From positions 186,001 through 250,000 of the forward strand of contig NZ_JALQDG010000012.1 in assembly GCF_023631325.1 (NCBI RefSeq): 64,000 bases of DNA. Reading direction: 5' to 3'. The notes beneath the pieces were generated by a model that did no database searches, had not been told where the DNA came from, and worked only from the letters and a program-made list of their open reading frames with translations. Origin of the DNA: Caballeronia sp. INDeC2 (GTDB lineage: Bacteria; Pseudomonadota; Gammaproteobacteria; Burkholderiales; Burkholderiaceae). Position 1 is the first letter of the stretch, and each line of letters starts with the position of its first letter. The position numbers and the translations under genes are program-made. Of this stretch, positions 56,689-64,000 are shown one piece after another.

Positions 56689-57776
56689 CTCTTTTGCACA
56701 GGCAGACACGCGCATCGTCCGCGCGACCGATTCGCCCGCCGCGCGAGCGTGGCACGGGCCGGGCGTTCGCGCTCGCGGCGTTGATGCACCTGTTGCTCGG
56801 CTGGCTGCTGTACCACGGCATCAACTGGCAGAACAACACGCCCGCGGGTTCGGAAGCGGAAATCTGGACCGAGATTCCTGACACGTCCACGCCGACTCCC
56901 CGCCCCGCTCCGCCGCCGCCCGCCCCGGTCAAGGTGCAGCCCGCACCGCCGCCCGCGAAGGACGAGGACGCGGACATCGCGTTGCAGGAAAAGAAGCGCA
57001 AGCAGCAGGAAGCGGCCGCCCGCGAGGCGCAGCTCGCGGAGCAGCGCCGTCAGCAGGAAGAGGCGCGTCAGCAAGCGGAAGAGAAGCGTCAGCAGCAACT
57101 CGCCGCAGCGGCCGCCGCGCAGAAGGCGATGCAGGACAAGCAGAAGCAGATCGAGCAGCAGCGTCAGGCCGAACTGCAAAAGCAGCAACAGAAGGCGCAG
57201 CAGGACAAGCAGCGCCAGCAACAGCAGGCCGAAGCGCAGAAGCAGGAACAGCTCAAGGACCAGAAGGAACAGCAGGAAGCTAAGGCGAAGGCCGATGCGC
57301 AAGCCAAGGCCAAGGCTGAGGCCGACGCCAAAGCGAAGGCTGCGGCGCAGGCGAAAGCCAAGGCCGATGCGGAAGCGAAGGCCAAAGTCGATGCCGAACG
57401 CAAGGCGCGCCTCGCGCAACTGCAGGGTCAGCTGGGCGGCGGCACGGCGGGAAGCGGCGAAGGGCTGGCGAAGAGCGGCACCGGCAAGGGCGCGGGCGGC
57501 AATGCGACCTCGCCGGGATACGCCGAGAAGGTGCAGCGTCGCGTGCGGCCGAACATCCACTGGGGCGGCGAAACCGCCGGGCTCGAAACGGTTGTTTCAG
57601 TTCGCTGCTCGCCTACAGGCACACTGCTATCCGCAGCTATCACCCGTTCAAGCGGTAACGAGCAATGGGACGCGGCAGCGTTGCGTGCAGTACAGAATTC
57701 CGACCCGATGCCCGTCGACATCGACGGCAAAGCGCCCGGCTCATTCACGATCACGCTGCGCCCGGCCGGAGGCTGA
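56685..57776 (+). CDS. tolA: TolA
   Basis: A 363-residue inner-membrane protein that reaches through the periplasm. One N-terminal membrane segment (AFALAALMHLLLGWLLYHGI), a Pro-rich linker (PTPRPAPPPPAPVKVQ), a long Lys/Ala/Gln coiled-coil domain (about 100-245) and a C-terminal domain (YAEKVQRRVRPNIHW to SFTITLRPAGG). It bridges TolQR to TolB-Pal. The repetitive Lys/Ala/Gln tract is of the normal TolA type. Confidence 0.95.
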   Translation: MTLLHRQTRASSARPIRPPRERGTGRAFALAALMHLLLGWLLYHGINWQNNTPAGSEAEIWTEIPDTSTPTPRPAPPPPAPVKVQPAPPPAKDEDADIALQEKKRKQQEAAAREAQLAEQRRQQEEARQQAEEKRQQQLAAAAAAQKAMQDKQKQIEQQRQAELQKQQQKAQQDKQRQQQQAEAQKQEQLKDQKEQQEAKAKADAQAKAKAEADAKAKAAAQAKAKADAEAKAKVDAERKARLAQLQGQLGGGTAGSGEGLAKSGTGKGAGGNATSPGYAEKVQRRVRPNIHWGGETAGLETVVSVRCSPTGTLLSAAITRSSGNEQWDAAALRAVQNSDPMPVDIDGKAPGSFTITLRPAGG

Positions 57777-57894
57777 TGCAGTGCTCGCGCGATCGGCATG
57801 AGAGCCGCTTTGGGCGGGAACGAATTGTGCGACCGCGGGTCTGTTCTGCAGTCCGCGGACACTTGAAAACGCTTTTATCTGGAACCTATACAGC

Positions 57895-59187
57895 ATGAGT
57901 TTGATGACGAAGCTTGGCCTGAAAACGCTGGTCGCATCCTGCCTGATCGCAGCCGGCACCGCCGCACACGCCCAGTTGAACGTACTCGTGACCGGCGTCG
58001 GTTCGACCCAGTTTCCGATCGCGACAGCCAATTTCGCCAATGAAGCGAGTTCGCCGCAGCAGGTCAGCGCGATCATTCGGCAAGATCTGCAGAGAAGCGG
58101 CAAGTTCACGAATATCGACGCCGGCAGCGCGCCGGTGTCAGAGACCGATTCGGTCGATCTCGGCGCCTGGAAGGCAAAAGGCGCGGACGCGTTCGTTTCG
58201 GGCAGCGTGAACAAGCTGCCGAACGGCCAGTACGAAGTGCGCTTTCGTCTCTACGACACCGTCAAGCAGCAGAACCTGGGCGGCCTGTCGCTCGTCAGCG
58301 CCGAGAGCGGCCTGCGCATGAGCGCGCACAAGATCGCGGACTACATCTATGCGAAGCTGCTCGGCGGCCGCGGCGTGTTCGCGACGCGTCTGTCCTATGT
58401 GATTCAGACGGGCGGCCGTTATCAATTGCAGATTTCGGATTCGGACGGACAGGACGCGAAGATCGCGCTTTCCAGCCCGGAGCCGATCATCTCGCCGGCG
58501 TGGTCGCCGGACGGCACGAAGGTGGCATACGTGTCGTTCGAAAAGAAGAAGCCGGTGGTGTACATCCACGATCTGCCGACGGGGCGTCGCGTGGTCGTGT
58601 CGAATCAGAAGGGCAACAACAGTGCCCCGGCGTGGTCGCCCGACGGCCGCAAGCTCGCGGTCGCGCTCTCGCGCACCGGCAACACGCAGATTTTCGAAGT
58701 CAACGCAGACGGCTCCGGCCTGCGCCGTCTGACACAAGGCAGTTCCATCGACACCGAGCCGTACTACTCTCCTGATGGCAACTCGATTTATTTCACGAGC
58801 GATCGCGGCGGCCAACCGCAGATCTACAAGATGCCGGCGGCGGGTGAAAGCGCCGGCGCGGCCCAGCGGGTCACGTTTGCAGGCGCGTACAACACGAGCC
58901 CGCGCGTGAGTCCGGACGGCAAGCAACTTGCGTACATTTCGCGCACTGGCGGCGGCTTCAAGCTGTATCTGCAGGACCTCGCGTCCGGCACGGCGACGGG
59001 GCTGACCGACACGACGCATGACGAATCGCCGAGCTTCGCGGCGAATGGTCAGTACATCCTCTACGCCACCCAAGTGAACGGACGTGGCGTGTTGGCAGCC
59101 GTTTCGACCGACGGTCGTACGCGGCAAGTCTTGTCCGTACAGGGCGGTGTGGTGCGCGAGCCGTCCTGGGGTCCGTTCATGCAATAA
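57895..59187 (+). CDS. tolB: TolB
   Basis: Periplasmic six-bladed beta-propeller, 430 residues, that binds Pal and TolA. A Sec signal ([23 protein letters not shown]) leads to an N-terminal alpha/beta domain. The propeller has repeats such as [36 protein letters not shown] and [19 protein letters not shown]. The 118-base gap after tolA shows no features. Confidence 0.97.
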   Translation: MSLMTKLGLKTLVASCLIAAGTAAHAQLNVLVTGVGSTQFPIATANFANEASSPQQVSAIIRQDLQRSGKFTNIDAGSAPVSETDSVDLGAWKAKGADAFVSGSVNKLPNGQYEVRFRLYDTVKQQNLGGLSLVSAESGLRMSAHKIADYIYAKLLGGRGVFATRLSYVIQTGGRYQLQISDSDGQDAKIALSSPEPIISPAWSPDGTKVAYVSFEKKKPVVYIHDLPTGRRVVVSNQKGNNSAPAWSPDGRKLAVALSRTGNTQIFEVNADGSGLRRLTQGSSIDTEPYYSPDGNSIYFTSDRGGQPQIYKMPAAGESAGAAQRVTFAGAYNTSPRVSPDGKQLAYISRTGGGFKLYLQDLASGTATGLTDTTHDESPSFAANGQYILYATQVNGRGVLAAVSTDGRTRQVLSVQGGVVREPSWGPFMQ

Positions 59188-59242
59188 GTCCAGCAATAAC
59201 GTTTCACAAACAACGTTCAGCTACAACACAAGGAGAGGTACC

Positions 59243-59749
59243 ATGATGTCGAAACTTCGTATCGGCCTGGCAGTTGCGATGGTCGGCGCATTGGCGGCGT
59301 GTCACTCGGGCGTGAAGCTCGATGAAGGCCAGAACAAAGGTGCAGTCGGCACGCAGCCGAACCCGACGGACGTAAAGCAGGTCAACATCGACCCGCTGAA
59401 CGACCCGAACAGCCCGCTCGCGAAGCGCAGCATCTATTTCGACTTCGACAGCTATGCCGTGAAGGACGACTATCAGCCGCTGCTGCAACAACACTCGTCG
59501 TATCTGAAGAGCCATCCGGAGCGTCACGTCCTGATCCAGGGCAACACCGACGAACGCGGCACGAGCGAGTACAACCTGGCGCTCGGCCAGAAGCGTGCGG
59601 AAGCCGTGCGTCGCGCAATGTCGCTGATGGGCGTCGCCGATTCGCAGATGGAAGCCGTGAGCCTCGGCAAGGAAAAGCCGACGGCGACGGGTCACGACGA
59701 ATCGTCGTGGGCACAGAACCGCCGTGCGGACCTCGTGTACCAGCAGTAA
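59243..59749 (+). CDS. pal: peptidoglycan-associated lipoprotein Pal
   Basis: Outer-membrane lipoprotein of 168 residues. Lipobox LAAC at about residue 20 (signal from MMSKLRIGLAVAMVG), a short linker and an OmpA-like domain (SIYFDFDSYAVKDDYQPLL, then GNTDERGTSEYNLALGQKRAEAVRRA) that binds diaminopimelate. AAGGAGAGG lies upstream of ATG 59243. Confidence 0.97.
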   Translation: MMSKLRIGLAVAMVGALAACHSGVKLDEGQNKGAVGTQPNPTDVKQVNIDPLNDPNSPLAKRSIYFDFDSYAVKDDYQPLLQQHSSYLKSHPERHVLIQGNTDERGTSEYNLALGQKRAEAVRRAMSLMGVADSQMEAVSLGKEKPTATGHDESSWAQNRRADLVYQQ

Positions 59750-59782
59750 TCAACTTAACGTAACCCACGGGTGAGTCGCCCT

Positions 59783-60532
59783 ATGTTGTATCGCTTTCCC
59801 TTGCTGCGCGTGGCCGCAGCCGCGTGCGTACTCGGTTCGACGATGCTCAGCGTGCCCGCGCACGCCGGCGTCTTCGACGACAACGAAGCGCGTAAAGCCG
59901 TGCTCGACCTGCGCACGAAAACTGATAGCCTGTCCAATCAGTTGCAGGCGGCACAGCGCACGATCCTCGATCAATCGAACCGTATCGACCAGCTCAATCA
60001 GCAGGTCGCGACGCTTCGCGGCCAGAACGAGGATCTGGCCAATCAGGTCGGAACGCTGCAAAAACAGCAGAAGGACTATTACGCCGATCTCGACACGCGC
60101 TTGAAGAAGTTCGAGCCGCAGCAAGAGACGATCGACGGCGTAACCGGTTCGGTGCAGCCCGGCGAGACGGAAGCGTTCAACGCAGCGTCGACTCAATTCC
60201 GTAACGGTGACTATAAGAACGCCGCGGCGTCCTTCAAGGCGTTCGTGGCGAAGTATCCGCAGAGCCCGTATCAGCCCACTGCCCGTTACTGGCTCGGCAA
60301 TGCGCTCTATGCGCAGCGCGACTACAAGGGATCGACGGCGATCTGGCAGGATCTGGTGAAGAGCTATCCGACGCATCCGCGAGCGCCCGAGGCGTTGCTC
60401 GCAATCGCGAACAACCAGATCGAGCAAGGCCAGAAGGCGGCTGCCAAGCAGACGCTGCAACAGATCATCTCGCAGTACTCCGGTACGGAAGTCGCGCAAA
60501 GCGCGCAAAGCAAGATGTCGCAGGTGAAGTAA
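59783..60532 (+). CDS. cpoB: CpoB (YbgF), Tol-Pal coordinator
   Basis: Periplasmic protein that couples peptidoglycan synthesis to outer-membrane constriction. 249 residues with a Sec signal (MLYRFPLLRVAAAACVLG to AHA), an N-terminal trimerising coiled coil (about 30-115, Gln- and Asn-rich), and a C-terminal tetratricopeptide region (AFNAASTQFRNGDYKNAAASF to SAQSKMSQVK). ATG 59783 has GGTGAG seven bases upstream; a GTG at 59771 is an in-frame alternative. It closes the tol-pal operon. Confidence 0.94.
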   Translation: MLYRFPLLRVAAAACVLGSTMLSVPAHAGVFDDNEARKAVLDLRTKTDSLSNQLQAAQRTILDQSNRIDQLNQQVATLRGQNEDLANQVGTLQKQQKDYYADLDTRLKKFEPQQETIDGVTGSVQPGETEAFNAASTQFRNGDYKNAAASFKAFVAKYPQSPYQPTARYWLGNALYAQRDYKGSTAIWQDLVKSYPTHPRAPEALLAIANNQIEQGQKAAAKQTLQQIISQYSGTEVAQSAQSKMSQVK

Positions 60533-60567
60533 GCGAAGCATCATCGTTCGCGCCTCTCGAGGAGAAT

Positions 60568-60599
60568 GCCCGCGGGCTATGCAGCCGCGGGCGTTTTTC
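60568..60599 (+). terminator. terminator of the tol-pal operon
   Basis: Stem GCCCGCGG / CCGCGGGC with loop GCTATGCAG, followed by TTTTTCTTTC, about 36 bases after the cpoB stop. Confidence 0.88.
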
Positions 60600-60633
60600 T
60601 TTCGAGAATCAGGCCGTTCTTCGACGAACCGGG

Positions 60634-60663
60634 TTGACGGCACCCGGAATTTGAGATTATAAT
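60634..60663 (+). promoter_or_regulatory. promoter of the tRNA-Lys gene
   Basis: TTGACG (60634-60639) and a perfect TATAAT (60658-60663), 18 bases apart; the tRNA begins 13 bases after the -10. Confidence 0.82.
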
Positions 60664-60675
60664 TTCGCCTCTTTC

Positions 60676-60751
60676 GGGTCGTTAGCTCAGCTGGTAGAGC
60701 AGCGGACTTTTAATCCGTTGGTCACAGGTTCGAATCCCGTACGGCCTACCA
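60676..60751 (+). tRNA. tRNA-Lys (anticodon TTT)
   Basis: A 76-base cloverleaf with encoded CCA. The acceptor stem is GGGTCGT / ACGGCCT, with G1-U72 and U4-G69 wobble pairs. D arm GCTC/GAGC, anticodon stem GCGGA/TCCGT with loop CTTTTAA (anticodon TTT), and T stem ACAGG/CCCGT with loop TTCGAAT. The T stem has one A-C mismatch (positions 51 and 63). The identity is clear. Confidence 0.98.
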
Positions 60752-60764
60752 AAGAATCAGGCAG

Positions 60765-60794
60765 AAAGCCCAGTCATTGCGACTGGGCTTTTTG
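60765..60794 (+). terminator. terminator after tRNA-Lys
   Basis: Perfect 11-base stem AAAGCCCAGTC / GACTGGGCTTT with loop ATTGC, followed by TTTG. Confidence 0.9.
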
Positions 60795-60840
60795 TTTTGC
60801 GCTTTCGCTTCGCTGCGAGCCCGTCCCCGCCTCTCCCTTC

Positions 60841-60872
60841 GAGACACAAAATGTCTCAACTCTTCCTATAAT
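60841..60872 (+). promoter_or_regulatory. palindromic operator and -10 of the WYL gene
   Basis: Perfect inverted repeat GAGACA-CAAAA-TGTCTC (60841-60857) immediately followed by a -10 box TATAAT (60867-60872). The repeat covers the -35 position, and the leader before the ATG at 60903 would be about 24 bases. This is the usual layout of an autorepressor site, as for WYL regulators of the CapW/BrxR type. Confidence 0.65.
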
Positions 60873-60902
60873 CGGAGTCGTTCCCGCCACCCTTGCGCGT
60901 CC

Positions 60903-61988
60903 ATGACCTCCAGCCTCGACGAAGCCATCCTCCGCGTGCTGCCCACTGAACGGGACGCGACCGCCTGGCTGTCGACGCCCGAAGTTCGCAGGCGTCTCGA
61001 AGAGCGCGGGCATCGCGTCGGCTATACGAAGAAGGTGCAGCGCCATCTGACCGCGCTGGAAGCCGATTCGCGCGTCGTGTCGATGCTCAACGGCCGCGAA
61101 CTGCTCTGGCAGCGCAAGCCGTGGCTGCACGGGTTGCAGGAAGGCGTCAGCGGGCTGATGAGCGCGTCCGAAGCGGTGGCGTTTCACATTCTTCAGCGCT
61201 TCGCGGGCAACAAGCTGCCGAACGCCGTCACGCGCGACATCGATCCGCTCTTCAAGGCTGCCGAATCGCGGCTGTCGCAGGAAAAGGCGGACAGCCGCAT
61301 TTATCGCGCGTGGGCGGACAAGATCGATTCCGTCGACGGCGCCTTCACGCTGATCCGCCCGAAGCTGCGTCCGGAGATCTTTCAGACTGTCGCGACCGCT
61401 ACGTTCTTCGAGCGTGAACTGCTCGTGCAATATCGGCCGGCGTACAAGGCGGAGCAACAGCCCGAACCAGGCAACGATCCGAAGACGAAGACGCTCTGGC
61501 CGCTTGCGCTCGTCGAATCGGCCGGCGTGATGTACATGGTCGCGCAAGACCCGAATCGCGCGCCGCGTCCGGAGAAAGGCGAAACGGAATGGACGCGCGC
61601 GCTCTACCGGCTCGAGCGCATCCGCTCGGTGGCGGAGTCCGGCGAATCCTTCACGTACCCCGACGATTTCAAGCTGCGCAAATACATCGAGACGCAGCAG
61701 GTGTTCGACTTCCTGCCCGAGCCGCCGGTGCTGCTCGAACTCGCCTTCGAAGGCAACGCGGGTAATCAGTTGCGCGAATCGCCGATGTCGAAGGATCAGC
61801 AAATCGACAGCCTTCCCGATGGCCGCATGAAAGTCACGGGCACCGTGACGCCGAGTCTCAAGCTGCGCTGGTGGCTGCGCGCGCTGGGCGCGGGCGTCGA
61901 GATTCTCGCGCCGCAAGGTCTGCGCGATGAATTCGCGGAAGACTATCGCAAGCTCGCGAGCCGCTATGTTCAGGCAGACTCGCAATGA
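60903..61988 (+). CDS. WYL-domain transcriptional regulator
   Basis: A 361-residue regulator. The N-terminal winged helix ([19 protein letters not shown], then [28 protein letters not shown], about 4-55) is followed by a linker helix set. The WYL domain comes next ([20 protein letters not shown], in which the family's W-Y-L reads M-Y-M), then a C-terminal WCX-type segment ([19 protein letters not shown]). WYL proteins bind nucleic acids or nucleotides and control stress and defence genes. It has a palindromic site ahead of it and is coupled by ATGA to the sirtuin gene. Confidence 0.87.
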   Translation: MTSSLDEAILRVLPTERDATAWLSTPEVRRRLEERGHRVGYTKKVQRHLTALEADSRVVSMLNGRELLWQRKPWLHGLQEGVSGLMSASEAVAFHILQRFAGNKLPNAVTRDIDPLFKAAESRLSQEKADSRIYRAWADKIDSVDGAFTLIRPKLRPEIFQTVATATFFERELLVQYRPAYKAEQQPEPGNDPKTKTLWPLALVESAGVMYMVAQDPNRAPRPEKGETEWTRALYRLERIRSVAESGESFTYPDDFKLRKYIETQQVFDFLPEPPVLLELAFEGNAGNQLRESPMSKDQQIDSLPDGRMKVTGTVTPSLKLRWWLRALGAGVEILAPQGLRDEFAEDYRKLASRYVQADSQ

Positions 61989-62809
61989 ACGACGCCGCGC
62001 ACTTCGAGCAGGCAAGTGAATGGATTCGTCATGCCGACGGCCTGCTGATCACCGCGGGCGCGGGCATGGGCGTCGACTCCGGGCTGCCGGATTTTCGCGG
62101 TCCTGAAGGCTTCTGGCGCGCATACCCGGCGTTGCGGCGTCACGGCTTTTCGTTCGAGGAGATGGCAAATCCCGAAGGCTTCGTGCGGCATCCGCGGCTC
62201 GCGTGGGGCTTTTATGGGCACCGACTCGCGCTGTATCGCGCGACCGCGCCGCATGACGGCTTCCATGTGCTGAAGCGCTGGGACGCGCGCATGCCGCACG
62301 GCGCGTTCGTCTTTACGAGCAATGTCGATGGCCAGTTCCAGCGCGCGGGCTTCGCGCCCGAGCGCGTGGCCGAGTGTCACGGCGCGATCGATTCGCTGCA
62401 ATGCATCGACGCTTGCACGAACGACATCTGGTCCGCCGAGGGCTTCGATCCGATCGTCGACGAGACGCGCTGCGAGCTCGTCAACGACATGCCGCGCTGC
62501 CCGCATTGCGGCGCGCTCGCGCGTCCGAACATCCTCATGTTCGGCGACTGGCACTGGATCGGCACGCACACCGCGCAACAGGAGCAAAGGCTGGCTGCCT
62601 GGCTGCACGGCGTGACGAGCCTCGTGGTCATCGAGCTTGGCGCGGGGCGCGCGCTGCCGACGGTCCGGCGCTTCAGCGAGCGCAACGGACCGCGCGTGAT
62701 CCGTATCAATCCACGCGAGCACGCGACTGCGCCGGGCTTGGGCGTAGGCATCGCCGGCGGCGCGCGCGAGACGCTGATGCGGCTCGACCGCATGCTTCAG
62801 CCCATATAA
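61985..62809 (+). CDS. Sir2-family protein (sirtuin), divergent
   Basis: A 274-residue NAD-binding protein of the Sir2 fold. [15 protein letters not shown] (25-39) matches the NAD motif, but the usual Ser of GAGIS is Gly. TSNVDG (111-116) replaces TQNID, with Ser for Gln. The catalytic-type His is kept (ECHG, His132). Zinc Cys are at 140, 144, 172 and 175. FGDWHW replaces the FGE-LP end. It is likely a deacylase or NAD hydrolase, but activity cannot be stated from sequence. Its start overlaps the WYL stop, and its stop overlaps the convergent ATPase gene by 13 bases. Confidence 0.85.
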   Translation: MNDAAHFEQASEWIRHADGLLITAGAGMGVDSGLPDFRGPEGFWRAYPALRRHGFSFEEMANPEGFVRHPRLAWGFYGHRLALYRATAPHDGFHVLKRWDARMPHGAFVFTSNVDGQFQRAGFAPERVAECHGAIDSLQCIDACTNDIWSAEGFDPIVDETRCELVNDMPRCPHCGALARPNILMFGDWHWIGTHTAQQEQRLAAWLHGVTSLVVIELGAGRALPTVRRFSERNGPRVIRINPREHATAPGLGVGIAGGARETLMRLDRMLQPI

Positions 62810-64000
62810 CGCACGTTGACCTGCGGCCCGAACACGTCGCGCACGATATCGACCAGATGATCGTGATGGCTCAGGAAGATCACCTGCGTGCGTTTGGCGA
62901 TCTGCGCGAGCACGCGCAGGCCGGCACGCGCGCGGCCATCGTCGAAATTGATGAAGAGATCGTCGGCGACGAACGGCAACGCCGACGCCTTCTCGCCATG
63001 TTCCTCCAGCGCCGCGAGCCGCAGCGCGAGATAGAGCTGATCGCGCGTGCCTTCGCTCATCCCGGCGATGTCGACATGTTCGCCGCTCGCGCGGATCGCG
63101 GACAGCGCCATCGGCTGTCGATCGTAGTCGACGACGAGCCGCGAGAACATGCCAAGCGTGAGCTCCGAGAAGATCGTGCTCGCGCGTGAGAGCATCGGGC
63201 CCTGACGGCGCTCGCGATAGCGGTCGATCGCCCACTTGAGCAGCGTCGAAGCCGTCTCGACCTTCACGAAGCGTTCGGCGGCATCGGCCATCGCGGCGAG
63301 CGCTTCCTGGCGCTTCGCTTCGGCGCGCGCGGCATTCGCTTCGCCTGCAATGGCGTCGAGTTCCCGGCGTGCGGCATCGAGCGCGGTTGCGGTGTCGGTC
63401 GCGATTTTCACGGACTCGGTGAGCGCCGCGCCAATACGCGACAGCTCCGCCTGCACGTTCGGCATGTCCGCGCCCTCCACTTCCGCGACGAGTTCGTCGA
63501 GCGACAGGCCATCGCCGCCCTTGATGAGCGCGGCGCGCGCGTCGTCCACATCGGCGATCAGCTCGCGCTTTTTCTGCGACTGAACGATCAACGCCTGGAG
63601 CACGTCGGGCGTATCGACGCCGGCCAGATCGTAGAGCGGACGCAGCATGGCCTTCGCTGCTTCCACGTCGGCGCGGGCGTGGCTCACCTGTTCGCTCGCC
63701 GACGCATGCTCCTTCTTCAAGCGCTCCAGTTCGGCGTGTGCGGCAGACGCGCGATCGAGGCGTGCCGACAGCTCCGTCGCGATCGCGTTCGCATCGAATG
63801 TTGCGAGCGATTCGTCGAGTTCGCGCGCGAGTTGCGATGCCTCGGCGTCGAGTGCGGCGAGTTCGGCGCGCTTGGCGTCGATCTGTCCGCTGCGGATGGT
63901 TTCGATCTGCGTCAGCTGCTCGCCGATCCTCTTCACGATCTCGATGGCCGCTTCGGCCGCCGCCTGCGAATCCGCCACATTCGCGAAACCCGCTTTCGCG
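62797..64000 (-). CDS. YhaN-like SMC-type ATPase, C-terminal part (cut by window end)
   Basis: The visible 400 residues are the C-terminal part of a much larger ATPase of the YhaN/SbcC type; its start lies beyond position 64000. A long coiled coil (about 200 residues, Ala/Glu/Arg-rich) is followed by the ABC-signature-like MSEGTRDQLYLALRLA and a Walker-B-like FVADDLFINFDDGRA. A D-loop/H-loop region ends it (VIFLSHHDHLVDIVRDVFG). Such ATPases normally pair with an SbcD-like nuclease, which may lie outside the window. Frame and codon use continue without stop to the edge. Confidence 0.88.
   Translation of the reverse strand, partial: AKAGFANVADSQAAAEAAIEIVKRIGEQLTQIETIRSGQIDAKRAELAALDAEASQLARELDESLATFDANAIATELSARLDRASAAHAELERLKKEHASASEQVSHARADVEAAKAMLRPLYDLAGVDTPDVLQALIVQSQKKRELIADVDDARAALIKGGDGLSLDELVAEVEGADMPNVQAELSRIGAALTESVKIATDTATALDAARRELDAIAGEANAARAEAKRQEALAAMADAAERFVKVETASTLLKWAIDRYRERRQGPMLSRASTIFSELTLGMFSRLVVDYDRQPMALSAIRASGEHVDIAGMSEGTRDQLYLALRLAALEEHGEKASALPFVADDLFINFDDGRARAGLRVLAQIAKRTQVIFLSHHDHLVDIVRDVFGPQVNVRYMG

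Noticed and set aside
57000..57410. Repetitive Lys/Ala/Gln codons as a tandem repeat element
   Set aside because: This is the usual TolA coiled-coil domain and is read in frame with conserved flanking domains.

Overview
The window is a stretch of ordinary, very GC-rich chromosome from a beta-proteobacterium of the Burkholderiaceae, most like Paraburkholderia or Caballeronia. The gene order supports this: lpxK-Trm112-kdsB-adk, murJ/SirB1 next to rpsT, DUF3579-argF-argG, murB-yajQ-plsY, kynB-kynU-kynA, nrdR-glyA and ybgC-tolQRAB-pal-cpoB. The protein sequences and codon use fit the same group. This placement is inference from gene order and motifs; no database search was possible. I see no insertion sequence, prophage, integrase, CRISPR array or rRNA operon. 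There is one tRNA gene (Lys, TTT).

Layout. 0-4.5 kb: xanthine dehydrogenase operon xdhA-xdhB-xdhC on the minus strand, with xdhC lacking its N-terminal half. 4.8-12 kb: accessory region with two MFS exporters, a broken toxin-antitoxin pair, a GntR regulator, a degenerate EAL protein and an AT-richer acyltransferase. 12-17.8 kb: sodB, xseA, then the lipid A/KDO genes lpxK and kdsB with adk. 18-28 kb: a short-chain dehydrogenase, murJ, rpsT, argF, argG, murB, yajQ, plsY and ybaK. 28-41 kb: xerD-ogt-queG facing tsaE-amiC, then EamA, pirin, cnoX, tcdA, pdxH, cfa, DUF72 and msrA. 41-47.4 kb: tryptophan catabolism (kynR, kynBUA) beside an IclR regulator and gcdH. 47.6-49 kb: three small membrane-associated proteins. 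49-51.7 kb: five overlapping minor-pilin genes. 51.8-54.8 kb: nrdR, glyA and a YdfG-like reductase. 54.8-60.5 kb: the Tol-Pal system. 60.6-64 kb: tRNA-Lys, then a WYL regulator coupled to a divergent sirtuin, converging on a large YhaN-like SMC-type ATPase that runs off the window.

How the genes work together. Most of the window is housekeeping: envelope building (lpxK, kdsB, murB, murJ, plsY, amiC, tol-pal), tRNA modification (tsaE, tcdA, queG), arginine synthesis and nucleotide metabolism. Many operons use ATGA or TGATG stop/start overlaps, which point to translational coupling. Three candidate operators are readable by eye: a GTTAT...ATAAC inverted repeat between kynR and kynB, an IclR-type palindrome upstream of gcdH, and a GAGACA-N5-TGTCTC palindrome just upstream of the WYL gene.

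The most interesting points are the WYL-Sir2-ATPase cluster downstream of the tRNA, the doubly frameshifted toxin-antitoxin pair, the half-length XdhC and the EAL protein with most catalytic residues replaced. None of these is proven to be a new system.
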